From Phorcus lineatus (lineage: Eukaryota; Mollusca; Gastropoda; Trochida; Trochidae), in NCBI GenBank assembly GCA_921293015.1, contig OV121089.1:49113220-49177219 (forward strand): a stretch of DNA of 64,000 nucleotides, written 5' to 3'. Positions 1 to 12,300 of this stretch are shown piece by piece (positions within the stretch are counted from its first letter, which is position 1; every line of letters starts with the position of its first letter). The notes under the pieces were generated by a model. The model was not told where the DNA came from. It saw only the letters and a program-made list of their open reading frames with translations, and made no database searches. The translations under genes were made by a program, and so were the position numbers.

Positions 1-247
1 ACATTGGACTTTAAAACACACGATTAATACAAGGATGAAAATATTTACAAATGTACAAATAATGTGATAATGAGCATTTCAATTGTTTTGAAGTGGAATG
101 GACAACGGCACAATAGACATTTTGTGCTATTTGCTTTTAAACGTCGGCGATTATATTATGCCGACGGCCGGACAGTAAGAGTTCAAGACATTCACTCAAG
201 TCATTGTCACTGATTATTCATGTAATATGTAAATGATGTTGAAACAT

Positions 248-928
248 CTCACTTCATACAGCATACTTCATACAGCACACTTCATACAGCACACTTCATA
301 CAGCACACTTCATACAGAACACTTCATACAGCATACTTTATACAGCATACTTCATACAGCACACTTCATGCAGCACACTTCATACAGCACACTTCATACA
401 GCACACTTCATACAGCATACTTCATACAGCACACTTCATGCAACATACTTCATACAGCACACTTCATCCAGCACCCTTCATGCAGCATACTTCATACAGC
501 ACACTTCATACAGCACACTTCATACAGCACACTTTATACAGCATACTTCATACAGCACACTTCATACAGCATACTTCATACAGCACACTTCATACAGCAC
601 ACTTCATACAGAACACTTCATACAGCATACTTCATACAGCATACTTCATACAGCAGACTTCATACAGCACACTTCATACAGCATACTTCATACAGCACAC
701 TTCATACAACATACTTCATACAGCACACTTCATACAGCATACTTCATACAGCACACTTCATACAGCACACTTCATACAACATACTTCATACGGCACACTT
801 CATGCAGAATACTTCATACATCACACTTCATACAGCATACTTTATACATCACACTTCATGCAGCATACTTCATACAGCACACTTCATACAGCACACTTCA
901 TACAGCACACTTCATACAGCATAATTCA
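248..928. repeat. 14-bp minisatellite, about 48 copies
   Basis: Tandem copies of cttcatacagcaca with point variants (acac/atac, catgca, cagaac). Three units make 42 bp, so several frames stay open and give artificial His/Thr/Ser/Tyr-rich peptides of 175-232 residues. No start context, splice sites or domain support a protein. Confidence 0.95.
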
Positions 929-1445
929 TAACGATTCAATAATTTTTTGTGTAAATGAAGTGTAGATCTGTAATTTTGTCGACCAGTCCCTCAAATAAGT
1001 TAAGCCTATAAGTGGACACGAGAGCTTGTCTGAAATAAAGAAATGACAGTCTCCTTTTCGTTATCTTAAATGTTTTAATTTTCTTCCAACTACAAAAAAC
1101 ATTGCTGTATTCGAATCAAAAAACATTCCTATAAAATGAGAACTTCAAGCTAATAGACTCTGAAATATAAAACATTGAGTTCGCACCATGAACTTTGTAT
1201 TGAAAATATCTTCACAGCTGTTTTTCAGGAGGGGTTTATATGGTGCTTCCACATGTAATCTTAAAACCCGTAACTGTTTATATGTATTTAAAGCAGTTTT
1301 GTTCATATGTATTATATGACTAGGTTCAACGCTTAAGTCATCAAACAGACTATGCTTTCTGAGGAATGAGCATGCGCTCTATTGATCAGCATGCACAGAC
1401 AAGCCAGAGATACTAGTAGGTGAGAACAGTCCCAGACACTACAGA
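929..1445. other. Intergenic, upstream of UNC93-like gene
   Basis: AT-rich sequence without a supported coding region. The last ~100 bases before the ATG at 1446 are more GC-rich and probably hold the 5' UTR and proximal promoter. No TATA box or other element can be placed with confidence. Confidence 0.4.
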
Positions 1446-3881
1446 ATGAAGAGCACCGATCCAGCAAGCGAGGAGGAGCGCGCTGCAATCAGAGGAAAGG
1501 AAACCAGGAACTGTGTTGTGCTGGCCCTGTCCTTCTATACTGCTTACACCGCCTTCAGTGCTCTCCAGAACCTCGAGAGTAGCTTGAACAAAGCGGGAGA
1601 GCTCGGTGTTATCTCCCTCAGTGTTCTGTATGCAAGCGGCGCTGTGTCCGGAATATTCGCCCCATGGATCATCCGATTTCTTGGAGTAAAAAACACTATA
1701 CTTGTTTCGTGGACGTGTCACCTGCTGTTCACCGCGTCCAACTTCTACCCGAGTTTTTACACACTCATTCCTGGATCTTTCTTGCTTGGTGGGATGACCA
1801 CAGTGCTTTGGACGTGTCAGAGTACATACATCTCCTTCTGCGCATACTCCAAGGCGAGGCACTCCGATAAAGATCTCTTTACAGTCATCAGTGGCCTTAT
1901 GGGCATGTTCTATGCAATTTATCAAACTTCACAAATCCCTGGCAACCTGATATCCTCTCTGGTGCTCACCCAAGGAACTGCCAACACGACGAACTTCGGT
2001 GCCATGTGCGGACCCCAGTACTGCCCCTCCGCCGCCTCAGCTAACCATACATCTATAGCAGAACCAGACCAGGACGTCGTCTTCATCATGCTGGGAGTCT
2101 TCCTGGTCTTCAACCTCGTCACGCTGCTCATCACATGGCTCTGTCTCTCCCCCATACCGCGCAGTGCCTGGATGGAGGAGGCCAATTTTGAACAGACTCT
2201 CCTGTCCTACCTCAAAACTCTCTTCACTACACGCCTTGTCTTCCTGGCTCCGCTCATCGCGTATCTTCTGCTCTCCAATTCCTTTCTCTTCGGGGACTTT
2301 ACTAGGGTGAGACTTGAGTTTGGTAATCATGGAGCATAACACAAAAGTATTTTCTCGCAGATGGACAAAATACGCCTCACTCTCTTTGGGACAGACAAGG
2401 AGGATATACTTCAATTACTTCAATAAGTTCTCCAGTTAAAGGAAAGAGTAGGTGGCAGTCTGATTTAAATCGATCGTGTTCCGAGGTATAACAGTTTTTG
2501 AAATTTAACTGTGGCGGGATTTTTACGAATTCTATCGAGAGCAATCCTCTCTACGGTCGTTTGAAAGCAGCCTCGTTCCTTGTAATCTCACGTAATCCCA
2601 GGTAGCCAATCAGAAAGATTCCTGCGAAAATCTTCGGTATCAGTTTCTAGAGGCAAGTAACTCGAGTTATATATTCGCTGGACCTTGATCCCTGCTATCC
2701 TTCTTATAAACGGGATAATATGATTGGTCCGCAAATGACAAGGTTTCGTCTAAATAGTTGTCATAACGCGCGATCAATGGGGCTGTTTTCAGACACCTGT
2801 GTAGAACGCCCTTGATTTAATGAGTTCGAATCCCGCTGAGTCAACTTTTCATAACTTTCATTCCGCTGAACACGGTCGACTTTAATCAGACTTGAGTTCG
2901 TGGTAAACTCCCGTTATCAATAGATAGTTGAACACGTGACGAAAATCCAATTATCGTATTAAAACAACATATTCAGCAAACTCGCCTTAGAATATATACA
3001 TGGCCATATTCAAAGTCCACCACCACCCAACTGCCTGTGCATAATAACGGGCCATGGTATGATACATAAGAGTTTACAAATAATAAATCACAAGCATCCC
3101 TTTTATAAGAAACCACATTTTTACCGTCTATTCACTTCCGTGTTCCAGGCTTGGGTAAGCTGCACTTCCGGTGTACACCGGGTCGGCTTCGTGATGGCGT
3201 CGTACGGAGCCAGCAACTGCATCTCTGCATTCATTTTCAGCAAACTCGCCAGGATCTTGCGTAGATACTTCCTCATCGGTTTCGCCACCTCTGTGCACTG
3301 TGCTCTATTTATCGTAATGTATCTTTGGAAGCCCACAGAAGCGGACACTGCTTTAATGTTTGTGCTCGCAATAGTCTGGGGAATACCTGATGGTGTCTTG
3401 CTTACACAAGTAATTTGTGAGTTGATTTTAATTATTGTAACAGCTGAGGGATAAATCGATGATATTTTTGGCATGAACTCATGTAGGTTTGAATGCTTTT
3501 GACGTCTCTTTGTTAAACCTTTAGTGTTTGGTGCCCGTTAGTTCCCAAGTGGCGGGTCAAATATTTAAAGGAATGAGTTAGATGCAATGAATGATGCTTA
3601 ATATCTCTTTGTTACATGATAAATGTATCATTTCTCCTCCAGCTCTGATTGGTCTCTTCTTCCCCGACAACAACGAATCAGCTTTCGCCAGTGTGCAAAC
3701 CTGGATGTCTGTCGGGGGAAGCGTGATGTACGCCATCAGCGGGTACCTGTGTGACGAGACCAAGCTGATAATCGTGCTGTCGAACCTGGGAGTCGGTGTG
3801 CTCCTCTACACATGTGTGGAGATTTACCATACTGTCAACACCACGACAAGCACGCATGACTATGAACCGATAGCATCCTGA
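1446..3881 (+). CDS. UNC93A-like: UNC-93/UNC93A-like multipass membrane protein (3 exons)
   Basis: Exons 1446-2306, 3149-3416 and 3643-3881 join to 456 codons including the stop (455 aa), close to the usual UNC93A length. Junctions are AGG|gtgaga, ccag|GCT, ATTT|gtgagt and ccag|CTC. Phases agree (0, then 1), and the joined text across exons 2-3 reads DGVLLTQVISLIGLFFPDN, the family's TQ..GLFFPDN motif. The N-terminus carries the UNC93 pattern LQNLESSLN, then GELGVISLSVLY and YTLIPGSFLLGG. About twelve hydrophobic segments are visible, with a large loop near residues 170-205 holding N-x-T sites. UNC-93 proteins have an MFS-like fold: worm UNC-93 modulates a two-pore K+ channel and vertebrate UNC93B1 escorts Toll-like receptors. 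The role here is unknown. The start at 1446 is chosen because the first helix begins about 22 residues later, as in relatives. Confidence 0.92.
2307..3148 (+). other. Intron 1 of UNC93-like gene
   Basis: Bounded by gtgaga and ttccag. Near 2825-2848 it contains a tRNA B-box-like string (gagttcgaatcc) without a matching A box, possibly a decayed SINE. Nothing else is recognisable. Confidence 0.8.
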
Positions 3882-4003
3882 CATCCATCTTGAGTTGCCT
3901 GCCCGTCTACAAGTGTGTGGAGATTTACCATAATGTCAACACCACGAAAATCACGCATGATCATGAACCGATAGCATCCTGACATCCATCTTGTGTCGCT
4001 TGC
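3802..4003. repeat. Tandem duplication of the UNC93-like 3' end (101-bp offset)
   Basis: The last ~75 coding bases plus stop and ~25 bases of 3' UTR (about 3802-3902) are repeated directly downstream (about 3903-4003), offset by 101 bp. The second copy still reads as an open C-terminal tail ending HEPIAS-stop, with a few substitutions, but lies after the first stop codon and is therefore untranslated 3' UTR in the gene as modelled. Confidence 0.9.
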
Positions 4004-4291
4004 TATTTTCAGGGAATATACAAACTCACTTAGTGAGACAAGGAAAAAATTTAAAATTTAAGTGATTATACCCTGATGATACTATCAGCTGTAACATTTG
4101 TTATCAGAACATGGAAAGTGTAGTTAGCTATACATAGGTTGATTGACATCATGAAGCTTTTTATCAAGTAAATCTTTCAAAAGCGGAAGTTGTATCCGTT
4201 GATTCGAATTGTTTTAACTTCTTTGGGAGCCACTAAATGTAAAACTGACTCTGATTATATCACTGAAGTGATCATATTTTAGAAATTCTGA

Positions 4292-4297
4292 AATAAA
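4292..4297 (+). terminator. Possible polyadenylation signal of UNC93-like gene
   Basis: AATAAA about 410 bp after the stop codon at 3879-3881 and followed by an A-rich run. Nothing but the duplicated 3' end separates it from the gene. Position is the only support. Confidence 0.4.
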
Positions 4298-4439
4298 AAA
4301 GGAAATTTTATCATAGAATTTCTATTTGTATATATATATACACACAGACACATAGTACAATATGAAAGATAATACAAAACATAGCAAATCAATATTCATA
4401 TCAATTGTGATATCATTTTAAAGAAGAATTACAAACTGT

Positions 4440-4958
4440 GCTCTATTGTTACTGTCTGATTCTAAATGCGTGGTATATAAACATTGGAGGGTTTTGAATT
4501 ACAACGAAAAGTTTACAGTTTAACAAAGATAAGAATTTATCTCTAGTAGGATGGACATAATAATACTCTTTAAGGTATTTTTTACGTAACTCATCATAGA
4601 ATGGCCACACAACCAGAAAGTGGTATTCATCTTCCAATACGTTCTTATTGCATCATTTACAAAGTCTATCCTCTCTTTTCATGCTAAGAAATCTGCCCTT
4701 TTCAATCCATAAATTATGCAATGAACATCGGAAGCGTGATAAACTTACTCTGAACTTACTTATGATAACACATGATAAATAATATTCAGTATAATTGTAT
4801 GGTTTAAAAGCTGAATAGTACTCACATTTAGTGGAAATGGAAAGTTTGTATAGCCAGTTTTCTGTTATCCAATTCTTTTGTCCATTTTGGTCATATAAGA
4901 TCATCATTTCATAACATTTTTTTGGTAAGCGATAAGAAGGCATAGTAAGAAGTCTCAT
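4440..4958 (-). mobile_element. LINE ORF2 C-terminal fragment
   Basis: Two reverse-strand frames (4958-4653, then 4637-4449) match the end of the LINE at 40-42 kb: PKKCYEMMILYDQNGQKNW, STKCEYYSAF, FRVSLSRFRCSLHNLWIEKG, then EDEYHFLVVWPFYDELRKKY and YYYVHP. A frame change around 4640-4650 separates them. Part of the segment between WITENW and LSISTK is missing compared with the longer copy. It is a dead, 5'-truncated non-LTR retrotransposon relic. Confidence 0.85.
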
Positions 4959-6028
4959 CAGTAATATTAACTATAAACTATGACGATCTCGTTTTCTTAC
5001 TCACTACAATACAGTAACATCTTGATGAATGAAAAAATAACGAAAAGTGTTTTTCTGAGGACAAATTAACAACACATTTACGTACAGTAACAACATTTGA
5101 CAAGCATATTTTACTGAAATCAACAAGAGTAAATGCATTTAAAATCAGAAGACATGTTCATCAAAAACATCATCTTCAACAGTTTTATGCATAAGATGTC
5201 ATACCATTGTAATATCATCTGCGTTATGACATAATACCATGGTATGATATGAATTGTGCGGTGTGATATAGCACCAGTCACCAGCTGAGGTGTATGTGTT
5301 CCCAAAGCATTGTGAGGTCATTAACTAAACGTGCAATTACATAATATATATACATAATATCTGTCTGTAACATAAAGCAAAAATTACAACTATTTGTTAA
5401 GAAATGTGCCGTTGAAACCTATGATCTTTTTTATCATATAACCACTTTTCTCTCAGGTGGTCTACATATCCTTTATATCCTATTCACAGTCGATGGCACT
5501 GCGATGTTACTAGTGCTAGCATCTCGACCTAGCATCTTGCATCGTCTTCGGCAGTTTAGTAAGCATTGCGCCCCGGACCAGGTTCAACTGTCTCTCCAAT
5601 CCTCGGACAAACCGGCACCATCAGTGCAAATCGTCCCGGCCACAAATCACACTTGATTGTGTGATACTTGTGGTCCCCGTCAAAGGAAAATTATCGCACT
5701 TCGCAGAGATCTTAGCAACATTGAAAAACTGGTGCACGCTAACACCACTCAAATCTGACTTGCTGCTTCCCCAAAATCACGCGTTTGAAGGTTATGCCAC
5801 TTTTAGTGAATGTACAGAGGCCCCTACGTGCTAACCGCCCGCTGTCTCAGTTTATGTCGTACAAAAGCTGAATCTACGGAAAGCCGTACGGGCCACATGC
5901 CCTCGAGTCGCAGTTCTTTGAGTAGACAGTTCCGTTTGACCTAATCTAGTTCCGGTAGGCACAGGGTCGAAGTGCATCAGAAGTAAGTCCAACCGAGAAG
6001 CGAATTGGAGGTGATCTGTCAAACTGGC
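4959..6028. other. Intergenic; 5' flank of the metalloproteinase gene
   Basis: From 4959 to about 5450 this is AT-rich with no recognised element. From 5450 to 6028 GC content rises and the sequence resembles a promoter and 5' UTR, but no TATA box or initiator can be assigned. No coding region is recognised. Confidence 0.4.
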
Positions 6029-9000
6029 ATGGATTTTGTTATCTTTTTGTGGTTATTTTTATGTTTGTGTCTCGAAACTGCCATCGAGGGCGCACCCACT
6101 TACAACAGCAGAGAGTTGGACGTAGCAGTAAGTAGAACTGAATGTGTCTGTGTTGTGTAGGCCTCTCCTCTACTTGGTTTTCTGTGTCTTTAGATTGTGA
6201 AATTTCTCAGGAGACCGAAAGTATCTAGGTCCTCGTTTGAATGTCAAACGTAGTTTATTGAATATCTAAGATGATTCGGTGCTTTCGATGATCAAAGAAC
6301 AAAAAGGCAGAAACGAACCCTCATCTCTAGTCTATATGTACACACGCGCGCGCGCACACACACACACACACACATACGCACACACACACGAACACGCACA
6401 AATATACATGTATAGAACGAAACATGACAGTAAACATTTATTATACAATATTTGATGAATTAAGCTAGAAATCTGAATTATATCATATATTCAACTTATG
6501 CTAACAAAGTCGCTCCAAAAATAACTGCTGAGACGTTTAACGCTACAAGTTTCATATTTTAAGACACAAATAAAATAAGTTACACTATTCCCTTTTCTGA
6601 TAACCATCCCCCCCACCCCCAAACAATCTGTCATATCTATGGACAATTGACAAGTGGCCATTTTCATTCTAATGATTAGAGGATACTTGTAGCCGTGTAT
6701 TGTAAATTGAAAGACATATATGATATAGTTAAACGAAATTATCCTTTATATCTTTATGTAATCACAGTTTAGTACTTTGAGAAGTATCGCTTTCGATGAG
6801 TGTGAAGGTGTTTCATATGATTCTAGGAGAGTCTCAGATGATTATACCATTGTTTATTGTGAGTGTGATCTTTTCAGTGTCTTTTTAAGTGTTGTATTGT
6901 TTAAGACGAGTCTGTGAGACCTTCGGGAGGTTGTTAACTGTTTATTCAATGCAGAATATAAACCTATGTAGATATTTCAATTATCTTTATATATTATTTT
7001 TATTTCAAGAAGCCAGACTCTTTCAAATATAGACATTTAACAATTGAATAAGAAAAATCAGCTAAACTTGCTTTCTGCATGGTTGCTTATTTCTTGACGA
7101 TGAACCCACATACAGGGCTTGTAGCCATGTTGTATAAACTAGACGTAAGATCTAGCATGGTTTAAGCTGTGAACGGTCACACAATACTTCCTATATGGTT
7201 TGTGACGTTAGTAAGCCCAGTCATTTCCTCGTTCGTTGCGTTTGTAGTGAGTTTGATAATTTGAGTTCTTACACTGTAAAGTTGACCGATATTCTTAAGT
7301 GTAGGCGAACAGTGCAACGTAACACTGCAGAAACAGTTAACTTCCACCAGTTTTTGTCTTGCGGCTTGATTTCAATAACTCATTGCTGGGAACTTAAAAC
7401 GTAAAAGATAGACAAAAGACAGGTCTTTTTATTGTATAGGTGTGTTTGTTTAAGGCGTGTATGTTTAGAGCAAGTCATCCAAGAATCATAATTTGTCAAG
7501 ACAGATTAAGACCGTTCAAACTTTGGAAAGGTAATAACTTGTTAACAGTCTTAATGAAATAAAAATACCCGGAACCAACATGACATCAGATAAATAGTTG
7601 TATGCTTCCCAGCGTTTAATACGGTCTACTGTAGTCACGGCTCGGGAGATACTTCTACAAAGATGTGACGCCACACCGTCTTACCCTCGAGAAGCGTATG
7701 AAATAAGACACGTCCGCAAGTCCCGAACCTGGACAATAATACAATTAAAGTATAAATATCACCATGATAGTGTTAACAACACGAGGGAAGGATGACGTCA
7801 AAGAGTAATGCACGTGAATCAAGCGGACATTGTTGAGAAGTCGGACAATGAGTGTATAAGTTTATCATGCATCCACTGTCGACCAAGGAATCATTGCCTC
7901 GTGCATTGTCCAAATTCTGGCACGTCTTATGAACATTCCAACAATATGTGAGAAAATTTGGTGGAAAATAATTATTGAAAGCACGACGTACTTGAATTAT
8001 GCCTTTTTTAGCAAACATACACACAGAAAAAATTTCACGATTTCTTATAGTGGAAATGGTACCTAATGCCGTTTGATGTGAGTGAGAGATTAAATGAGAT
8101 AGCCCTAGTACCACTGACTCCTTGGTTAGGGATAATAATAATAATAATAGCTTTCCTATACCGCGCATATATCCATGACAAAGCATGCTCAAAGCTCCGC
8201 GCGACCGTATAGGTCCGTACTTCCCCCTTGTTCAGGTACCGAACTGTACAGCTGGGTGAACTGAGTGCAAAGTGGATGAAGTGTCTCACCCAGGGACACA
8301 ACACAGGATGAGACCCAAGTCATAAATGTTTGGTCTCTCCACCGGGATTCGAACCCGGGTCTCTGGCGTGAGAGGCAGGCATGCTAACCACTACACCGCT
8401 GTGCTCATTGAGCATGGGTTTTATTATTTCGCTCACTGATTGTAATGTAAGTTTTTAAGGGAATCTTTGTGTTTTATCGTTGGCTTTCGGGGACTTTGCT
8501 AACTGCATAAACACATGAGTGCTGTAACAAGTTGATTACATACCCTTCAGTTTGCATAATCGTCTCCGAAATGCAAAATATATGACCGGTAATTGTTTTT
8601 AATAATCAAACAACGGCCTGATGTGCGAAATCGCACGTGATTTACTTACTTATTCCATCAATTAAGGTTCAAATGATTTAACAATTCAACATAATAAAAA
8701 ATACTCGATGAAATGAAACCACAGCATTATAAATAAAACCACACCGTCATAAATAAAACCACACCATTATAAATCAAACCACACCATCATAAATAAAACC
8801 ACACCGTCATAAATAAAACCACACCATTATAAATCAAACCAAACCATTACAAATCAAACCAAACCATTACAAATAAAACCAAACCCTTATAAATAAAGCC
8901 ACACCATCATAAATAAAACCACGCCGTTACAAATAAAACCACACCATCATAAATAAAACCACACCATTATAAATAAAACCACACCATCATAAATAAAACC

Positions 9001-9233
9001 ACACCATTATAGATAAAACCACACCATTATAAATAAAACCACACCATTACAAACAAAACCACACCATTATAAATAGAATATTTGAAGCTAAGTGTTACTT
9101 TTGAATTGATGTCAGATTAATAATTCATAATTCGTTCAAACTCCACTGTATTATTTATGTTAATGTCATTAAATGATTTATAATTAAGATGATTATTTTA
9201 TACCAGATTTTTTACCAACATTTCTAATTTAGT

Positions 9234-9302
<69 letters not shown>

Positions 9303-12300
9303 TTTAAACTAATAATCACGCCCACAACCCAGCCATAAAGGCACGGCTATCAAAAAGATACTTCTAGAATCTAGAAAACGTTGATTAAACAACCTTTTTT
9401 TATTTTGAGTTTCTCTACATAATGATCATGCTTATTAATTCAAATCGTTGTATGTGTCACATAAAAAGGTAACAACAACAAAGAAATATAACGCAAAATT
9501 ATAACGAATCCCATCCATATTCATTCGATTGCCAAACCTGAGTGATTTCTTGATAGCGCCACATGCAATATAGGAACTTTGTTGAAGCGAGTTTAAAGAG
9601 GAGACGAAACCTATAATTTTTATTATTACAAATTACCATCTGTATTCGTATCACTTATGAGAATAAAAAGAGTAAAAAAATGAGAAAATATACGCTTTAA
9701 TTCGACTACTAGGAGACCTTTTATACCCCTGTTTTGGATAACCGTCTAATGAGACTGGCGAACGCTAAGACAAAATCATCGAAGCATGACTCGAAGTGTG
9801 TGACGTGCTAGTTGTCAGCTGAAACTCCAGCCCTTTGATTTTCTCTGTATTTTAAAAATAATTCAACAGCAAAATAGAGGCAATAGGATGACCGAAAGAA
9901 TTCCTAAATACGATATATTACTGCTTCATAATATCAACTTTACCTCTCAGTCATCAAATCCACTTTGATTTGACTGAGACAATCCCTGGACACGGTTTTC
10001 TCGGTGGGTTTATATTAAAAAACGTTTAGAACTTGGGCGGTGAAAGATCTACCACTATTGATCAGTAGTGTTATATCATGTAATCATCCATATGACGTTT
10101 TGAATAAGACTAGTTAATACACGTCTGATTGTTATGACAACATTTGCCAGACGTCTTATTTGATGTACACATGCTATGGGATAGTGTGCATAACATCGTA
10201 GTTAACATTGTCTTTCGCTTGGAACAATATAAATAAATAAAGATATAATAAACATCAATTTATCAAAGGTTCGAGTTTTTGGACGATTTTAATTATGTTT
10301 GAACAGTGAGATTTGCTGTTGTTTTTTCATTAAGGAGGTTATATATAGGCGCCAACTATCACGTTACGCGGCAGGACACTCTTCAGTGACCACGGGCTAG
10401 TTTAGTTCTGTTCACTGGTAGTGCTAATAAGCTGGTGTTTAAAAAAAAACATATTAAAGTTGTTTATTGACCGATTTCGAAAATTTAAATTCAAGTTACT
10501 GGCGAATTGGTATACATTTTAATGAATCACGAAAGTTGCCAAGGGTCATTTTAGCCGATCTTTAACCTTTCCGACAATTCACAATCTGTCTTATAAACAT
10601 GAGCTTCAAGTTGCGTACGAGTTGTATTGACTTTTAAAGAGCTAACAAGACTCGGGCTAATTTCTTTAGTACTCTACGGCTAGCACTGTACGACTCGTTA
10701 CAACGCGCACACAGAGTGTGGAGAAGTCACGTGGCTATAATACGGGAGCGAGAACAAGCGGCTGACCGGGAGTTGACCACGGAAGGACGCGCACTTGTCG
10801 AGCGCTTTGTCCTGCCCTTCCGTGCTACCCCATCTCGAGCCAGACTGACCTCTGACCTTTGTTATCACGAGAATGATAGGTTTAATACTGTTACTGCATT
10901 AAAGGCACAGAAGAAGGTTTTTCGAAAACTCTTAATTATTTCTTCAAAGTTTGCCAATAAATATTGCCAAATTTATTATCTTCGGAGAATAAAAAATTCT
11001 CATTAATCATTGGAGGTAGGGAAATGGATTCATATAGATCCTATTACGTTCTTCTTTGATTAAATGATACTGTTTTGCAATTGGATACATTTATTTTCGT
11101 TTTTTTGAGATCACTTTTTTGATCTTAAAAAACGTGCTACTGCCCCATGAAGGAAGTTTTTACAAAGCAATTAAATTTGGAGGTTTTAGGTTTTACCTTA
11201 TTTGAGACAAAGTTGTCTTGATATCAGTTCTACACTCGGTTTCGTCTTCAGAGTCATAATAATGTGCAGAAACCCTCCGATAGTTTGTGACTAAAGACAA
11301 CTTCAAACTACAATTGAAGCATTGTTTAATTTCTATCTAAAATATGGACTTATAAGAGTTCGACTCCAGGAGGTGGCAGTGCCTTTGTTTAGAGTTAGAT
11401 ATGGTCCTCAGCGTCACTTAATCACCAAACGAAGAATTCTTATACAACATCCAAAATTTGGCAAAATTGTGACAATCCTTTTTCCTAATGCAATTATTAT
11501 AATGTGTTAAAACAAAACCACACGACATTTTCGATTTATGCAAAACATCTTTTTCTATGATTTCTAAAACAATTATTTTTTCCAAAAATGATATCAAACG
11601 ATAAAAACTTAGATAAATCGTGCTACAGCACCTTTAACACATATTACCAAAGACCCTATTACGGAGACTGTTTCCCAGTCAACCTATAACATGAATGTAC
11701 CTTGTAAGGACACACCTACATGGAGGTTTAAAGACAGTAGATGTAGATTGACGATCACTGATCGAAGAAAACATAGCAGCAAAGGTCTAAAGTTTTAATC
11801 GAAAACAAAATTTTTGTAGCGTATTTCCAAATAATTGCCTCAAGTTCAAAGTTCAGTAAGGTCAAGTGGATTCGGCAGCACCATAAGAGTCCTCTCGAGG
11901 AGTATTTACATCTATATGTAAACACCCTATTGACATTTTGAGTCCAAGTTTAAGTGAACAAACAATCATCACTCAAACACAACATAACAAAAATACCATC
12001 GGAATCCATGGCGGATCCAGAGGGTAACGGAGTGCCTCATTCATTCGATACCTCACAGTAGGAAGCTTGGAAAACCATCTGGCGCTCTGTGTCTCACTCG
12101 GAGCACTCGCACGTCAACACGGAAACACTTGACAAACGCATTCATTACATTGCTCGATGTTCAAGAGCACGGCTATTGTCGTATTGTTGTTTATTAAGGC
12201 TATTCCTGTGTTAAAACCAACGCCCATGATATGACCCCAGAAAATAACACTTATATTGCCAACACGCACACAAGTAAATACGTTATCATACAATCACAAT

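Noticed and set aside
233..965. Open frames of 175-232 codons rich in HTSYSTL-type repeats
   Set aside because: They are translations of a 14-bp minisatellite in two frames, with no start or splice context.
2790..2850. tRNA-like B box gagttcgaatcc (also near 55552-55566)
   Set aside because: No matching A box or SINE body could be aligned, so these are noted only as possible decayed SINEs.
8335..8406. tRNA gene on the minus strand
   Set aside because: A and B boxes are present, but the stems pair poorly and it is joined to a SINE body and (att)n tail. The tRNA-like heads at 27.95 and 30.0 kb were likewise treated as SINE parts.
10909..11640. Possible inverted ends ttaaaggcacag and cagcacctttaa
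   Set aside because: Similarity covers only a short imperfect stretch with no target duplication, so it is too weak to call an element.
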